This document shows positions 1-9,000 of a stretch of DNA of 35,948 bases, in pieces. Location: positions 1-35,948 of the forward strand of contig JBOGJG010000247.1 in the NCBI GenBank assembly GCA_050747825.1. Direction: 5' to 3'. The notes below the pieces were generated by a model that did not search any database, had not been told where the DNA came from, and saw only the letters and a program-made list of their open reading frames with translations. Source of the stretch: JBOGJG01 sp050747825 (GTDB lineage Bacteria > Acidobacteriota > UBA6911 > RPQK01 > JBOGJG01). The position numbers were made by a program, and so were the translations under genes. Every line of letters starts with the position of its first letter. Positions within the stretch are counted from its first letter, which is position 1.

Positions 1-17
1 TGTGGAAAACAATCAGA

Positions 18-120
18 TGACTAAAAGAAAGAAAAAAGAAGCAAAAAAGAAAGAAAATCCCGACCTGATGGGAAAGTGCAAAACGGCTCAAAGCAGCCGT
101 TTCACACTTTCCCACAGGTC
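18..120 (-). terminator. Strong intrinsic terminator downstream of parB
   Basis: Reading the minus strand, a very long hairpin is formed by three paired blocks: 115-120 with 62-67 (6 bp), 105-113 with 70-78 (9 bp) and 95-102 with 81-88 (8 bp). Small internal loops separate the blocks and the terminal loop is 6 nt. It is followed at once by a U-rich tract in the minus-strand transcript, from the A-rich plus-strand stretch at about 18-57. It lies about 110 nt beyond the parB stop codon and is well placed to end the minus-strand transcript carrying parA-parB. The stem is longer than most intrinsic terminators. Confidence 0.75.
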
Positions 121-130
121 CTACTACTAC

Positions 131-165
131 GACGACTCTCATGGGGAGAATCGTCCTAATTTTTT
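131..165 (+). terminator. Possible plus-strand intrinsic terminator
   Basis: A hairpin pairs 131-140 with 146-155, with one mismatch and a 5-nt loop. A run of six T follows at 160-165. On the plus strand it could end a transcript entering from the left of the window, convergent with parB. No plus-strand gene within the window precedes it, so its source gene is not visible. Confidence 0.4.
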
Positions 166-231
166 AACTCAGACCGGACAGATCACTTGCTACAAAAACC
201 GGTCATTTTAATTTGCTATTGACAGCGATGT

Positions 232-1059
232 TCACTCCATCAGGTCCGAGTAAAGCCGATCCAGCTCCTCTTCTGAATGGAAGTGGAGAATGATTTGTCC
301 GCCGCCGCCGCGACGTTTGATTTCGACCCGTGTCTTCCAGCGCTCCTCCAGCGTTTCTTCGGCGGCGCGCGTGTTGGCGTCCTTACGAGCAACAGATCTT
401 GGGGCCGCGGGCTTCAAAAGACGCTGCACGCGCTTTTCGACCTGTCGGACCGAGAGCCCCTGAGTGGCGATTTCTTGGGCGAGGCCGATCTGTCCTTTAG
501 CCGGCAAGGGAAGAAGCGCGCGCGCGTGGCCCATGGAAAGTTCGCCGGCCAGGAGGGCCTGTTGGACCTGCTTATGCAGGCGCAGCAGCCGAAGCGTGTT
601 GGCCACTGCGGCCCGGCTGCGTCCCACCCGGCGGGCCACTTCTTCCTGCGTGAGTCCGAACTCCTCCACCAGAAGCTGGTAGGCATGGGCTTCCTCGACG
701 GAGTTCAGCTCATCGCGCTGAATGTTTTCCACCAGCGCCATCTCCAGAGCCTTCTCATCCGAGACATCCTGGACAATCGCCGGAATGCGCTCCAAGCCGG
801 CTTTTTGAGCGGCTCTCCAGCGCCGCTCACCGGCGATCAGCTCGTACCCTCCCGGCGTAGAGCGCACGACCACCGGCTGCAAGATCCCATTTTCCGAAAT
901 GGATGCCGCCAATTCCTCCAGTGCCTGCGCCTCGATATGCAGCCGGGGCTGAAAGGCGTTGGGGCGGATGGTCAACAGGTCGATGTCGATGAGGTTCTGG
1001 GCTGACTTGGACTTGGGCAGGAGCGCATCGAGCCCTCGGCCCAGCGCTTGACGTTTCAT
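232..1059 (-). CDS. parB: Chromosome partitioning protein ParB (Spo0J family)
   Basis: ParB binds parS centromere sites, spreads along DNA as a CTP-dependent clamp and stimulates the ParA ATPase to segregate origins. The 275-residue length is normal. Visible parts in order are a basic N-terminus (RQALGRGLDALLP) that normally contacts ParA, the ParB/Srx domain with the CTP-binding GERR motif at residues 77-80, the ENIQRDELNSVEEA segment, and a helix-turn-helix region (EVARRVGRSRAAVANTLRLL) for parS recognition. A C-terminal dimerisation region follows. The ATG start overlaps the parA stop by 4 bp, so the two are translationally coupled. A matching parS site is present at 1895-1910. Confidence 0.97.
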   Translation of the reverse strand: MKRQALGRGLDALLPKSKSAQNLIDIDLLTIRPNAFQPRLHIEAQALEELAASISENGILQPVVVRSTPGGYELIAGERRWRAAQKAGLERIPAIVQDVSDEKALEMALVENIQRDELNSVEEAHAYQLLVEEFGLTQEEVARRVGRSRAAVANTLRLLRLHKQVQQALLAGELSMGHARALLPLPAKGQIGLAQEIATQGLSVRQVEKRVQRLLKPAAPRSVARKDANTRAAEETLEERWKTRVEIKRRGGGGQIILHFHSEEELDRLYSDLME

Positions 1060-1838
1060 GCTTGTGCTCCAGTTGCGCCCATATTCCCCAGCACCTCGCG
1101 AGCCAATTGCAGGTAACAGTTGGCACCTTTGGAACGGGCATCATAGAGCAGGATCGGCTGGCCAAAGCTGGGCGCTTCGGCCAGTCGCACATTGCGCGGG
1201 ATCATGGTCCGCAGCACCTGCGCCCCTAAATGGTGTTGCACGTTATCGCGAATCTGGCTGGAGAGATTAAGGCGATCATCATACATAGTCAACAAGACTC
1301 CTTCTATCTGCAGCCGCGGATTATAATTCTGCCTCACCCGCTCCAGAGTGCCCAGCAGCTCGGAGAGGCCTTCCATGGCGAAAAACTCACACTGCATGGG
1401 AATCAGCAGGGAGTCGGCCGCCACAAGGGCGTTAAGGGTCAGGATACCCAGCGAGGGAGGGCAGTCGATAAGAACGATATCGTAGGAATTGCGAAAGTTC
1501 TGCAGGGCCCGGCTCAGGCGGTATTCTCTCCCGTCGGCCGCCAGAAGCTCCACAGTGGCGCCAGTTAGGTCCCGGTTGGCGGGAAGAAGGTCCAGATTGT
1601 CTAAGTCGGTGCTTTGAACAGCCATTTCGGCGGGGCCTTCATCCGCCAGGAGGTGATAAACCGATTGCTCCAGCGCGTTCTTGTCTACCCCCAACCCGGA
1701 GGTGGAGTTTCCCTGGGGGTCCAGATCCACGAGCAAGACGCGCAGGTCTGCAGCCGCCATGGAAGCCCCCAGGTTAATGGCGGTCGTGGTTTTCCCAACG
1801 CCCCCCTTCTGATTGGCAATCGCAATAACCTTTTCCAT
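1056..1838 (-). CDS. parA: Chromosome partitioning ATPase ParA (Soj)
   Basis: ParA is a cytoplasmic, nucleoid-binding ATPase that moves ParB-parS complexes. At 260 residues it has the size of chromosomal ParA/Soj proteins without an N-terminal HTH, unlike many plasmid ParAs. The deviant Walker A motif KGGVGKTT spans residues 11-18 with the signature lysine K11 and catalytic K16. The A' motif DLDPQGN starts at D38, and a Walker B-like IVLIDCPPSLG lies near residue 120. It is the first gene of the parA-parB pair. No Shine-Dalgarno is visible. A TATTCT hexamer (1848-1853, minus strand) ends 9 nt before the ATG, suggesting a very short or absent leader. Confidence 0.97.
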   Translation of the reverse strand: MEKVIAIANQKGGVGKTTTAINLGASMAAADLRVLLVDLDPQGNSTSGLGVDKNALEQSVYHLLADEGPAEMAVQSTDLDNLDLLPANRDLTGATVELLAADGREYRLSRALQNFRNSYDIVLIDCPPSLGILTLNALVAADSLLIPMQCEFFAMEGLSELLGTLERVRQNYNPRLQIEGVLLTMYDDRLNLSSQIRDNVQHHLGAQVLRTMIPRNVRLAEAPSFGQPILLYDARSKGANCYLQLAREVLGNMGATGAQA

Positions 1839-1894
1839 GGCCGAGCAAGAATATCACAAGGACTCCGTCGCTCGGCCGCGATTGTGAGCGCTCA

Positions 1895-1910
1895 TGTTCC
1901 ACGTGAAACA
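1895..1910. promoter_or_regulatory. parS: parS centromere site
   Basis: The 16 bp TGTTCCACGTGAAACA is identical to a well-known Bacillus subtilis parS sequence and differs by one base from the perfectly palindromic consensus. It lies in the intergenic space between rsmG and parA, just upstream of the genes for its binding protein. This is a site seen directly in the sequence; ParB binding is inferred from the family. Confidence 0.95.
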
Positions 1911-1991
1911 TGGCCTCTGGCTACGGAGCGGACGCTCGTAAACGAACCGGTTCGGCCAAGTCGGCCCGCCTCGCCCCTGCGCCTTGAGGGC

Positions 1992-2598
1992 TTAAGAACG
2001 CGCCGCCGGCGACAGCAGGCTCGCGTAGCGGCCTTGGGAGTGAGGGACCTTTTCCTGCCGGAGCAGTTCGAAGTCACCCGATCGAAGATCAAAATCGCGG
2101 CCATGCAGCAAGAGCAGTTGGAAGCCGTGTGAGCCCGGGAGATTCAATAGCTCCGAGGATAGCTTGAGGGCGCGAGCGCTGGCGACATCGACCCTGTCCC
2201 AATGGGGATAGTCCTCGCCCGCGCCGTGGTAGACCTCCGCAGACAGGTTCAAAGCGCGCCTGACTTCTTTCAAAAAGATGACCTTTTTCAGGCTCTTCTC
2301 AATCAGCGTCACCTGCAGGGAAGGGCGATAGAGTTTCATGGCCAAGCCTGGAAAGCCGGCGCCCGTGCCGATATCGGCCACCCGCTGGTTTTCCTGGAGA
2401 AAAACCTGCGCCGCCCAGAAAGACTCGAAAAAATGAAAGCGCAGGATCTCTTCGACCCGGCTGAGCGATGTCAGACTGATTCGCTCGTTCCACTTCAGGA
2501 GCAGCTTCAGGTAAAGGCGCAGCAGGTGCTTCTGTTCAGCCTGAAGGGAAAGGCCGTAGGCTTTCTCGAGCTCAGGCAGAGAACGCACCGCTTGGGTC

Positions 2599-2609
<11 letters not shown>
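1992..2609 (-). CDS. rsmG: 16S rRNA (guanine527-N7)-methyltransferase RsmG (GidB)
   Basis: RsmG methylates G527 in the 530 loop of 16S rRNA using S-adenosylmethionine. The 205 residues match the family. The SAM-binding glycine motif VADIGTGAGFPGLAMKL lies near residues 77-93, preceded by the typical helical N-terminus with KWNERISLTSL. The best start is a TTG whose first 11 bp overlap the end of mnmG, so it is probably translationally coupled. The next gene on the same strand, parA, is 153 bp away across the parS site. Confidence 0.95.
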
Positions 2610-4470
<1,861 letters not shown>

Positions 4471-4478
4471 AGCAGAGA

Positions 4479-4507
4479 ATTATATCAGGCCCGAGGCCTG
4501 ATATAAT
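4479..4507. promoter_or_regulatory. Palindromic divergent promoter of mnmG and selD
   Basis: A perfect inverted repeat has 12-bp arms (4479-4490 ATTATATCAGGC, 4496-4507 GCCTGATATAAT) and a 5-nt centre. The outer end of each arm is a perfect TATAAT -10 hexamer pointing outward. One ends 6 nt before the selD ATG and the other 8 nt before the mnmG ATG. No good -35 is visible on either side. The arrangement predicts two nearly leaderless, divergent transcripts that share one site; a dyad-binding regulator is possible but none is identified. Confidence 0.7.
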
Positions 4508-4513
4508 CCCGCC

Positions 4514-5560
4514 ATGATCTTCGGAAAGAAAAAGCGACTCACCGAGATGGTGGCCTGCGCCGGCTGAGCGTCTAAGCTGGCGCCGGAGGCGCTGTTGAAA
4601 GCATTGTCGGGAATAGAGGTCTTCGCCGACCCCAACGTGCTGGTTGGGTACGAGAAGGCCGATGATGCCGGAGTGTATCGACTGGACGACCAAACGGCTC
4701 TGGTGCAGTCAGTTGATTTTTTTACCCCGGTGGTGGACGATCCCTACGTTTACGGTCAGATTGCGGCCGCCAATTCCTTGAGCGATATCTATGCAATGGG
4801 AGGCGTCCCCCGCTTCGCCCTCTCCGTTCTGGGATTTCCAAAAGATAATGGTGCCGAAGAGATTCTGCACAGCATCCTCAAGGGCGGCACCGACAAGATG
4901 AATGAGGCGCGCGTAGCCGTGATCGGAGGGCACTCGGTTCAGGATCCGGAGATCAAGTTCGGATACTGCGTGACCGGTATCGTTAGTCCCCAGAGAATAT
5001 ACACCAACAGCGGCGCCAGACCCGGCGATACGCTCATTCTGACAAAGCCGCTGGGCACGGGGATCATCACCACAGGAATCAAATTCAACAAAGCCACACC
5101 GGAAGTCGCCGCAGAGGCCATCAAATGGATGTTGGTTCTCAACGCGGCAGCAGGAGAGTTATTGAACAAGTTCACCGTCCACTCCGTCACCGACATTACC
5201 GGCTATGGCCTGCTGGGACATGCCTACGAGATGGCTAATGGAAGCGATGTCACGATGGTGCTGGAAAGCGCCAAGCTTCCCGTCCTGGAGGGAGCCGCGG
5301 AATTGGCCCGGCACAGCATGCTTCCGGGCGGGATTGAAACGAACCGGCGCTATGTGGGACATTCGGTGCGCTGGAACGGGACTTCAGAATTTCAGCAGCA
5401 GATTGTGCTCGATCCTCAAACTTCGGGGGGTCTGTTGATCAGTATGCCCAGCTCCCAGGCCGAAGACTTGGTGGGAGAGCTTGAGGCGGCGGGATATCTG
5501 GGGCGTTCCATCGGCCGGGTCGAGCCCCGCCGCGAGTTCCTCATCGAAGTGAACGCCTGA
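4514..5560 (+). CDS. selD: Selenophosphate synthetase SelD, selenocysteine-containing
   Basis: SelD makes selenophosphate from selenide and ATP, the selenium donor for selenocysteine and selenouridine. The open frame without stops begins only at 4595, but the reading frame extends upstream to an ATG at 4514 through a TGA at 4565-4567 (codon 18). Translating that TGA as selenocysteine gives CAG-Sec-ASK, which places Sec18 and Lys21 in the positions of catalytic Cys17 and Lys20 of E. coli SelD and gives a normal length of 348 residues. Downstream are the expected YAMGG, GGHSVQDPEIKFGYCVTG and QTSGGLL motifs. A bacterial SECIS-like hairpin follows the TGA. A TATAAT box ends 6 nt before the ATG. 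Automatic callers would truncate the N-terminus. Confidence 0.93.
4568..4597 (+). promoter_or_regulatory. Bacterial SECIS-like hairpin after the selD UGA
   Basis: Immediately downstream of the in-frame TGA (4565-4567), GCGCC (4580-4584) pairs with GGCGC (4588-4592) around a GGA loop. Two G-U wobbles can extend the stem. The apical loop starts 17 nt after the UGA and begins with G, which fits the published bacterial SECIS rules (loop within roughly 16-37 nt of the UGA, G in the first two loop positions). SelB binding is inferred; no selA, selB or selC gene lies in the window. Confidence 0.6.
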
Positions 5561-5591
5561 CGGCTTTCAGCGGGAGGCGAATACTCTATGA

Positions 5592-5987
5592 TTACCAGAA
5601 GGCTTTCACATGCGGGTAGCGCAGGATATTGTCGTCTTTAGTTACGATCGTGGCTCCCAGCACGAGGGCCGTGGCGATTATGATCCGGTCGCTCGGATCG
5701 TTGTGAAAAGGAGACGGCAGATGGACTGACCTCAGGGCGATCATGTTGTCAACCGGCACGAAATTCAGGAAGGGTAAAGTTTCCGATTTTGCAATCCAAT
5801 CGGCTGCATTCATAGTGAAGAGCAGGCGACCTTTGAGGACAAGCAGCGCGACTTCCCAGGCGCTGATCGAGGAGATATATATCGAGTTATCCCGCTGCGC
5901 CTTTTGCAGTGCTCCTAAGGCTTTTGCAGATAACTGGTCCGGGTTGCTGATCCACCACACCCAGGCATGCGTGTCCAGAAGGATCAC
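5592..5987 (-). CDS. vapC: PIN-domain toxin, VapC family
   Basis: VapC toxins are Mg-dependent endoribonucleases neutralised by a cognate antitoxin. The acidic catalytic residues of the PIN fold are present: D in the N-terminal LLDTHAWVWW, E in ISAWEVALL, D in the DPSDRIIIATA motif, and a final acidic pair in TKDDNI. I chose the GTG start because its GTGA overlaps the antitoxin stop by 4 bp, typical of coupled toxin-antitoxin pairs. A TTG five codons upstream (6002) is the alternative and would give 136 residues. The gene is convergent with selD, 31 bp away. The target RNA cannot be inferred. Confidence 0.88.
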   Translation of the reverse strand: MILLDTHAWVWWISNPDQLSAKALGALQKAQRDNSIYISSISAWEVALLVLKGRLLFTMNAADWIAKSETLPFLNFVPVDNMIALRSVHLPSPFHNDPSDRIIIATALVLGATIVTKDDNILRYPHVKAFW

Positions 5988-6229
5988 TTCAGGGCCGACC
6001 AATCCTCCAGCCCGACAGGCTCTGTTGGCCTGTCATACTGCAGAACTGAATTGCGAAGCTCCTTTAAGGCGTTTTCCGGTTCCGCGGAAAAAGGGACCAC
6101 CTTCAAGACAGGTTTGCCGCGATCGGTGATAATTATTTCCTTGCCGGATTTCTGTACCTGGCGAAAATATTCCAAGGCGCGGGGTTTAAATTTGGACTTT
6201 GAAATGAACCTCGCCATGACCCTGGTCAT
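5984..6229 (-). CDS. Antitoxin of the Phd/YefM family
   Basis: This 81-residue protein resembles Phd/YefM antitoxins: an N-terminal DNA-binding part (ARFISKSKFKPRALEYFRQV), then the family hallmark GKEIIITDRGKPVLKVVPF, then a polar, probably disordered C-terminal tail that would wrap the toxin. Family knowledge predicts that it represses its own operon alone and more strongly with the toxin. It precedes and overlaps the PIN toxin by 4 bp. A second ATG at codon 5 (6217) is possible. The upstream space shared with crcB is only 50 bp and shows no clear operator dyad. Confidence 0.85.
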   Translation of the reverse strand: MTRVMARFISKSKFKPRALEYFRQVQKSGKEIIITDRGKPVLKVVPFSAEPENALKELRNSVLQYDRPTEPVGLEDWSALK

Positions 6230-6279
6230 GTTACTATGGCCACTACTCTAGTTTCAAGAACAGGAAACAGAGCACAAAA

Positions 6280-6654
6280 ATGATGTACCGCTTATTTCTA
6301 ATCGGTTCGGCCGGCTTGCTGGGCACTCTTTTCAGATACTGGATCTCCGGAGCTGTGGCCCGGAGATTTGGGGAGACCTTTCCGACAGGAACCCTGGTGG
6401 TGAACCTCGCGGGCTGTTTTGTCATCGGATTTCTGTTCCACGCTTTCGAGCAGCGCCTGGTGGACCCATTGATCCGCTCAGCCATCCTGATCGGATTCCT
6501 GGGCGCTTTCACCACTTTCTCCTCCTTCGGGGTTCAAACCTTCACACTTCTGCGAGACGGCGAGATTCTGCTGGCGGGCCTGTATATGATTATTTCCAAC
6601 GCAGCAGGCATCCTGCTGGTCTGGGCCGGGTATAACCTCGCCAGGTTATGGTGA
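6280..6654 (+). CDS. crcB: Fluoride ion channel CrcB/Fluc
   Basis: CrcB proteins are small dual-topology membrane channels that export fluoride. The 124 residues contain about four hydrophobic segments. Family hallmarks are visible: G(x)LLGTLFRYW near residues 12-21, PTGTLVVNLAGCF with the conserved Asn42, and GFLGAFTTFSSF with the Phe residues at 80 and 83 that line the fluoride path. The Shine-Dalgarno-like AGGA is rather far (about 14 nt) from the ATG; a second ATG follows immediately. No fluoride riboswitch could be seen in the 50-bp upstream region. The downstream DUF190 gene is only 4 bp away. Confidence 0.93.
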   Translation: MMYRLFLIGSAGLLGTLFRYWISGAVARRFGETFPTGTLVVNLAGCFVIGFLFHAFEQRLVDPLIRSAILIGFLGAFTTFSSFGVQTFTLLRDGEILLAGLYMIISNAAGILLVWAGYNLARLW

Positions 6655-6658
6655 GCAC

Positions 6659-7000
6659 ATGAGTATTCCGAATGACGGGTATCTCCTCCGCATTTTCGTC
6701 GGAGAGAGCGACAAGCATGGCCATCATCCCCTCTACGAGGCCATTGTGCTGAAAGCAAGAGAATTTGGCCTAGCCGGAGCGACGGTGGTGCGCGGTGTGA
6801 TGGGCTTTGGAAAGCACAGCGTGCTGCACACGGCAAAGATCTTGCGTTTATCCGAAGATCTTCCCATGGTGATCGAAATTGTCGATGGCCTGGAGAAGAT
6901 TGAGAAGTTTCTGCCCGTTCTGGATGAAATGATTGCCGATGGCCTGGTGACGTTGGAAAGAGTGCGGGTAATTGACTATCGCTCTCGGGCCCAGGAGTGA
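6659..7000 (+). CDS. DUF190 family PII-like protein
   Basis: A 113-residue soluble protein of the DUF190 family, whose members have a ferredoxin-like fold related to PII signalling proteins and often accompany crcB. Recognisable blocks are LLRIFVGESDKHGHHPLYEAIV, GATVVRGVMGFGKHS and LPMVIEIVD followed by EKIEKFLPVLDEM. It begins 4 bp after crcB, so the two are presumably co-translated. Its biochemical role is not established; the neighbourhood suggests it senses a ligand and regulates or assists the fluoride channel, which is inference. Confidence 0.9.
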   Translation: MSIPNDGYLLRIFVGESDKHGHHPLYEAIVLKAREFGLAGATVVRGVMGFGKHSVLHTAKILRLSEDLPMVIEIVDGLEKIEKFLPVLDEMIADGLVTLERVRVIDYRSRAQE

Positions 7001-7011
7001 TGATGGAGCGA

Positions 7012-7042
7012 CACGCGGTAAAGACCCCGCCTTTACCGTGTG
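7012..7042. terminator. Bidirectional terminator-like hairpin
   Basis: A 12-bp stem (7012-7023 with 7031-7042, one G-U wobble in the plus-strand RNA) closes a 7-nt loop. It sits between the convergent DUF190 gene (ends 7000) and the small hypothetical gene (ends 7049). The U-tract is weak on both sides, so it may work as a transcript end-stabiliser or a weak terminator for both genes. Confidence 0.5.
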
Positions 7043-7048
7043 GGTGGT

Positions 7049-7309
7049 TTAATCCGGCGAGATCTTTAAGGATCTCAAAAACTTTTCGTCCTGAGTGGTC
7101 AACTCCAGACGTACGACTGGGAGTTGCTTGGCGCTGCTGACGGCTTCCTCCCGCTTATTGAATCCGATGGTGGCTTCAATAATCAGAAACACTTCGTAAC
7201 CTTCTTCCCGGATGCTCTGGATGGCCGCATTGATCTGGGGGGACTCGGTCAGCGCATCATTGATAGCGGCTTCCAGCTTCTTCTTATGGTCCTTTAAATC
7301 CTCATCCAT
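7049..7309 (-). CDS. Small hypothetical protein, 86 residues
   Basis: Product not recognised. The frame is open from 7450, but I chose the ATG at 7309 because the longer version would overlap the divergent mutase start and its extra N-terminus looks non-coding. The protein begins MDEDLKDHKKKLEAAINDAL, is charged and predicted mostly helical at the start, then has a strand-rich segment (EEGYEVFLIIEATIGF). There are no signal peptide, membrane segments or cysteine motifs. An AGAGG lies about 13 nt upstream of the ATG, a weak ribosome binding site. It is convergent with the crcB-DUF190 pair and divergent from the mutase. Confidence that it is expressed is moderate. Confidence 0.6.
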   Translation of the reverse strand: MDEDLKDHKKKLEAAINDALTESPQINAAIQSIREEGYEVFLIIEATIGFNKREEAVSSAKQLPVVRLELTTQDEKFLRSLKISPD

Positions 7310-7434
7310 AATTGATAAAAAACCTCTTGTTCTGCTAATATCCGACTCATTGCGGGCCAAAAGGTTGCAGCATTTACGGGCTTCAGCGACCGTTTGGATC
7401 ATGATATCAAACTCCGACTCGATGTAAAACGGAA

Positions 7435-9000
7435 ATGAAGGAGCCGTCAATCCCCAAGATCACCTACCGTCCGGAAGACACCAGCTTTCTGGATTACACT
7501 CGTGACCTGGGTGACCCGGGGGAGTTTCCTTTCGCCCGCGGCATTCATCCGCAGATGTATCGCGAGCGGCTCTGGACCATGCGCCAGTACGCTGGTTACG
7601 CCGGTGCCGAAGAGTCGAACCGTCGTTACCGCTATCTGCTTTCCCAGGGGACCACCGGCCTTTCGGTGGCTTTTGACCTGCCCACTCAGATCGGCCTGGA
7701 CTCTGACGACCCGCTGGCGGGGGGCGAGGTCGGTCGGGTCGGCGTGGCAATCGACAGCCTTCAGGATATGGAGCGCCTGCTGGAGACAATACCCCTGGAC
7801 GAGGTCTCCACCTCAATGACCATCAATGCCACAGCCTCCATCCTGCTGGCCCTCTATCTGGCTGTGGCCAAGAAGCGCGGGATCGGCTGGGCCCGGCTGC
7901 GGGGGACAGTTCAGAACGACATTTTGAAGGAGTACATCGCTCGCGGCACTTACATCTATCCCCCGGAAGCTTCATTGAGAATAATTACCGACGTGTTCGC
8001 CTTTTGCTCTAAAGAGGTTCCGCTGTGGAACATGATTTCGATCAGCGGCTATCACATCCGCGAAGCTGGTTCGACCGCGGCGCAGGAGATCGCATTTACT
8101 CTGGGCAACGCCGCGACCTATGTAGAAGCCGCGCTGGCAGCTGGGCTGAAAATCGATGAATTCGCTCCGCGCCTGTCGTTCTTTTTCAGCACTCACAACA
8201 ATCTCTTTGAGGAAATCGCCAAATTCAGGGCGGCCCGCCGGCTCTGGGCCCGGCTGATGCATGAAAAGGGGGCCCGTGATCAGAAGTCTCTGATGCTGCG
8301 CGTCCACGCGCAAACGGCGGGAAGCACATTAACAGCCCAGCAGCCGGAGAACAATGTCGTTCGCGTGGCCTTCCAGGCCCTGGCCAGTGTCCTGGGAGGC
8401 GTGCAGTCGCTGCATACCAACTCCCGCGATGAAGCCCTGGCCCTGCCTACTGAAGCATCCGTACGTTTGGCGCTGCGCACCCAGCAGATCCTGGCCTGCG
8501 AAAGCGGTGTGGATGCTGTGGTCGATCCTCTCGGCGGAAGCTGGTATATCGAGAAGCTGACTGCCGATCTCGAGGGCGCCGCCAGAGATTACCTGGATCA
8601 AATCCGCTCCCGCGGAGGGATGCTGCGCGCCATCGAAACGGGGTACGTGCATGCAGCGATCCAGCAGTCCGCCTATGAGCAGCAGCGGCGGGTCGAATCG
8701 GGGGAACAGGTGGTTGTCGGCGTCAATCGTTTTCAGGAAGAGGACAAAGCTCGAATCGAAATCCTGCGCATCGCTCCTGAGGTGGAAAGAAGGCAGGTGG
8801 AGCGTCTTAAGCTCCTGCGGGACACGCGCCGATCAGAGGATGTAGAAAGGGCTCTGGCGCAATTGCGGCGAGCCGCCGCCGGAACAGAAAACCTGATGCC
8901 GCCCATTATTGCCGCTGTGGAATCCCATGCGACCGTCGGGGAGATCGCCGGCTCTCTGCGGGAAGTCTTCGGTGAGCATCAGGAAACGGTCGTGATTTAA
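7435..9000 (+). CDS. Methylmalonyl-CoA mutase large (catalytic) chain, N-terminal domain type
   Basis: This 521-residue protein is the TIM-barrel, acyl-CoA-binding chain of a B12-dependent acyl-CoA mutase, interconverting methylmalonyl-CoA and succinyl-CoA. The substrate-pocket segment LWTMRQYAGYAGAEESN contains Tyr52 at the place of Tyr89 of the Propionibacterium enzyme, which favours methylmalonyl-CoA over isobutyryl-type mutases. SISGYHIREAGST carries the conserved active-site His. The B12-binding domain (DxHxxG) is absent, as in two-chain mutases, so a small subunit must be encoded elsewhere. No good Shine-Dalgarno precedes the ATG. The stop codon overlaps the next gene's ATG by 1 bp, an unexpected operon with peptide transporter ATPases. 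Confidence 0.93.
   Translation: MKEPSIPKITYRPEDTSFLDYTRDLGDPGEFPFARGIHPQMYRERLWTMRQYAGYAGAEESNRRYRYLLSQGTTGLSVAFDLPTQIGLDSDDPLAGGEVGRVGVAIDSLQDMERLLETIPLDEVSTSMTINATASILLALYLAVAKKRGIGWARLRGTVQNDILKEYIARGTYIYPPEASLRIITDVFAFCSKEVPLWNMISISGYHIREAGSTAAQEIAFTLGNAATYVEAALAAGLKIDEFAPRLSFFFSTHNNLFEEIAKFRAARRLWARLMHEKGARDQKSLMLRVHAQTAGSTLTAQQPENNVVRVAFQALASVLGGVQSLHTNSRDEALALPTEASVRLALRTQQILACESGVDAVVDPLGGSWYIEKLTADLEGAARDYLDQIRSRGGMLRAIETGYVHAAIQQSAYEQQRRVESGEQVVVGVNRFQEEDKARIEILRIAPEVERRQVERLKLLRDTRRSEDVERALAQLRRAAAGTENLMPPIIAAVESHATVGEIAGSLREVFGEHQETVVI

Noticed and set aside
172..204. GACCGG...CCGGTC hairpin before the parB stop
   Set aside because: Six-bp stem with a 21-nt loop is too weak to call beside the much stronger structures at 18-120.
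2..211. 69-codon plus-strand open frame, Lys-rich
   Set aside because: It covers the A-rich tract and the terminator hairpins after parB. Composition follows the DNA repeats, not a protein family.
277..1005. 242-codon plus-strand frame opposite parB
   Set aside because: Antisense shadow of a certain gene; no recognisable domain.
1943..1954. 12-bp palindrome CGAACCGGTTCG near parS
   Set aside because: Perfect, but short and without a partner or context; could be chance in GC-rich DNA.
6230..6279. Fluoride riboswitch before crcB
   Set aside because: The gap is only 50 bp and the conserved riboswitch core was not seen.
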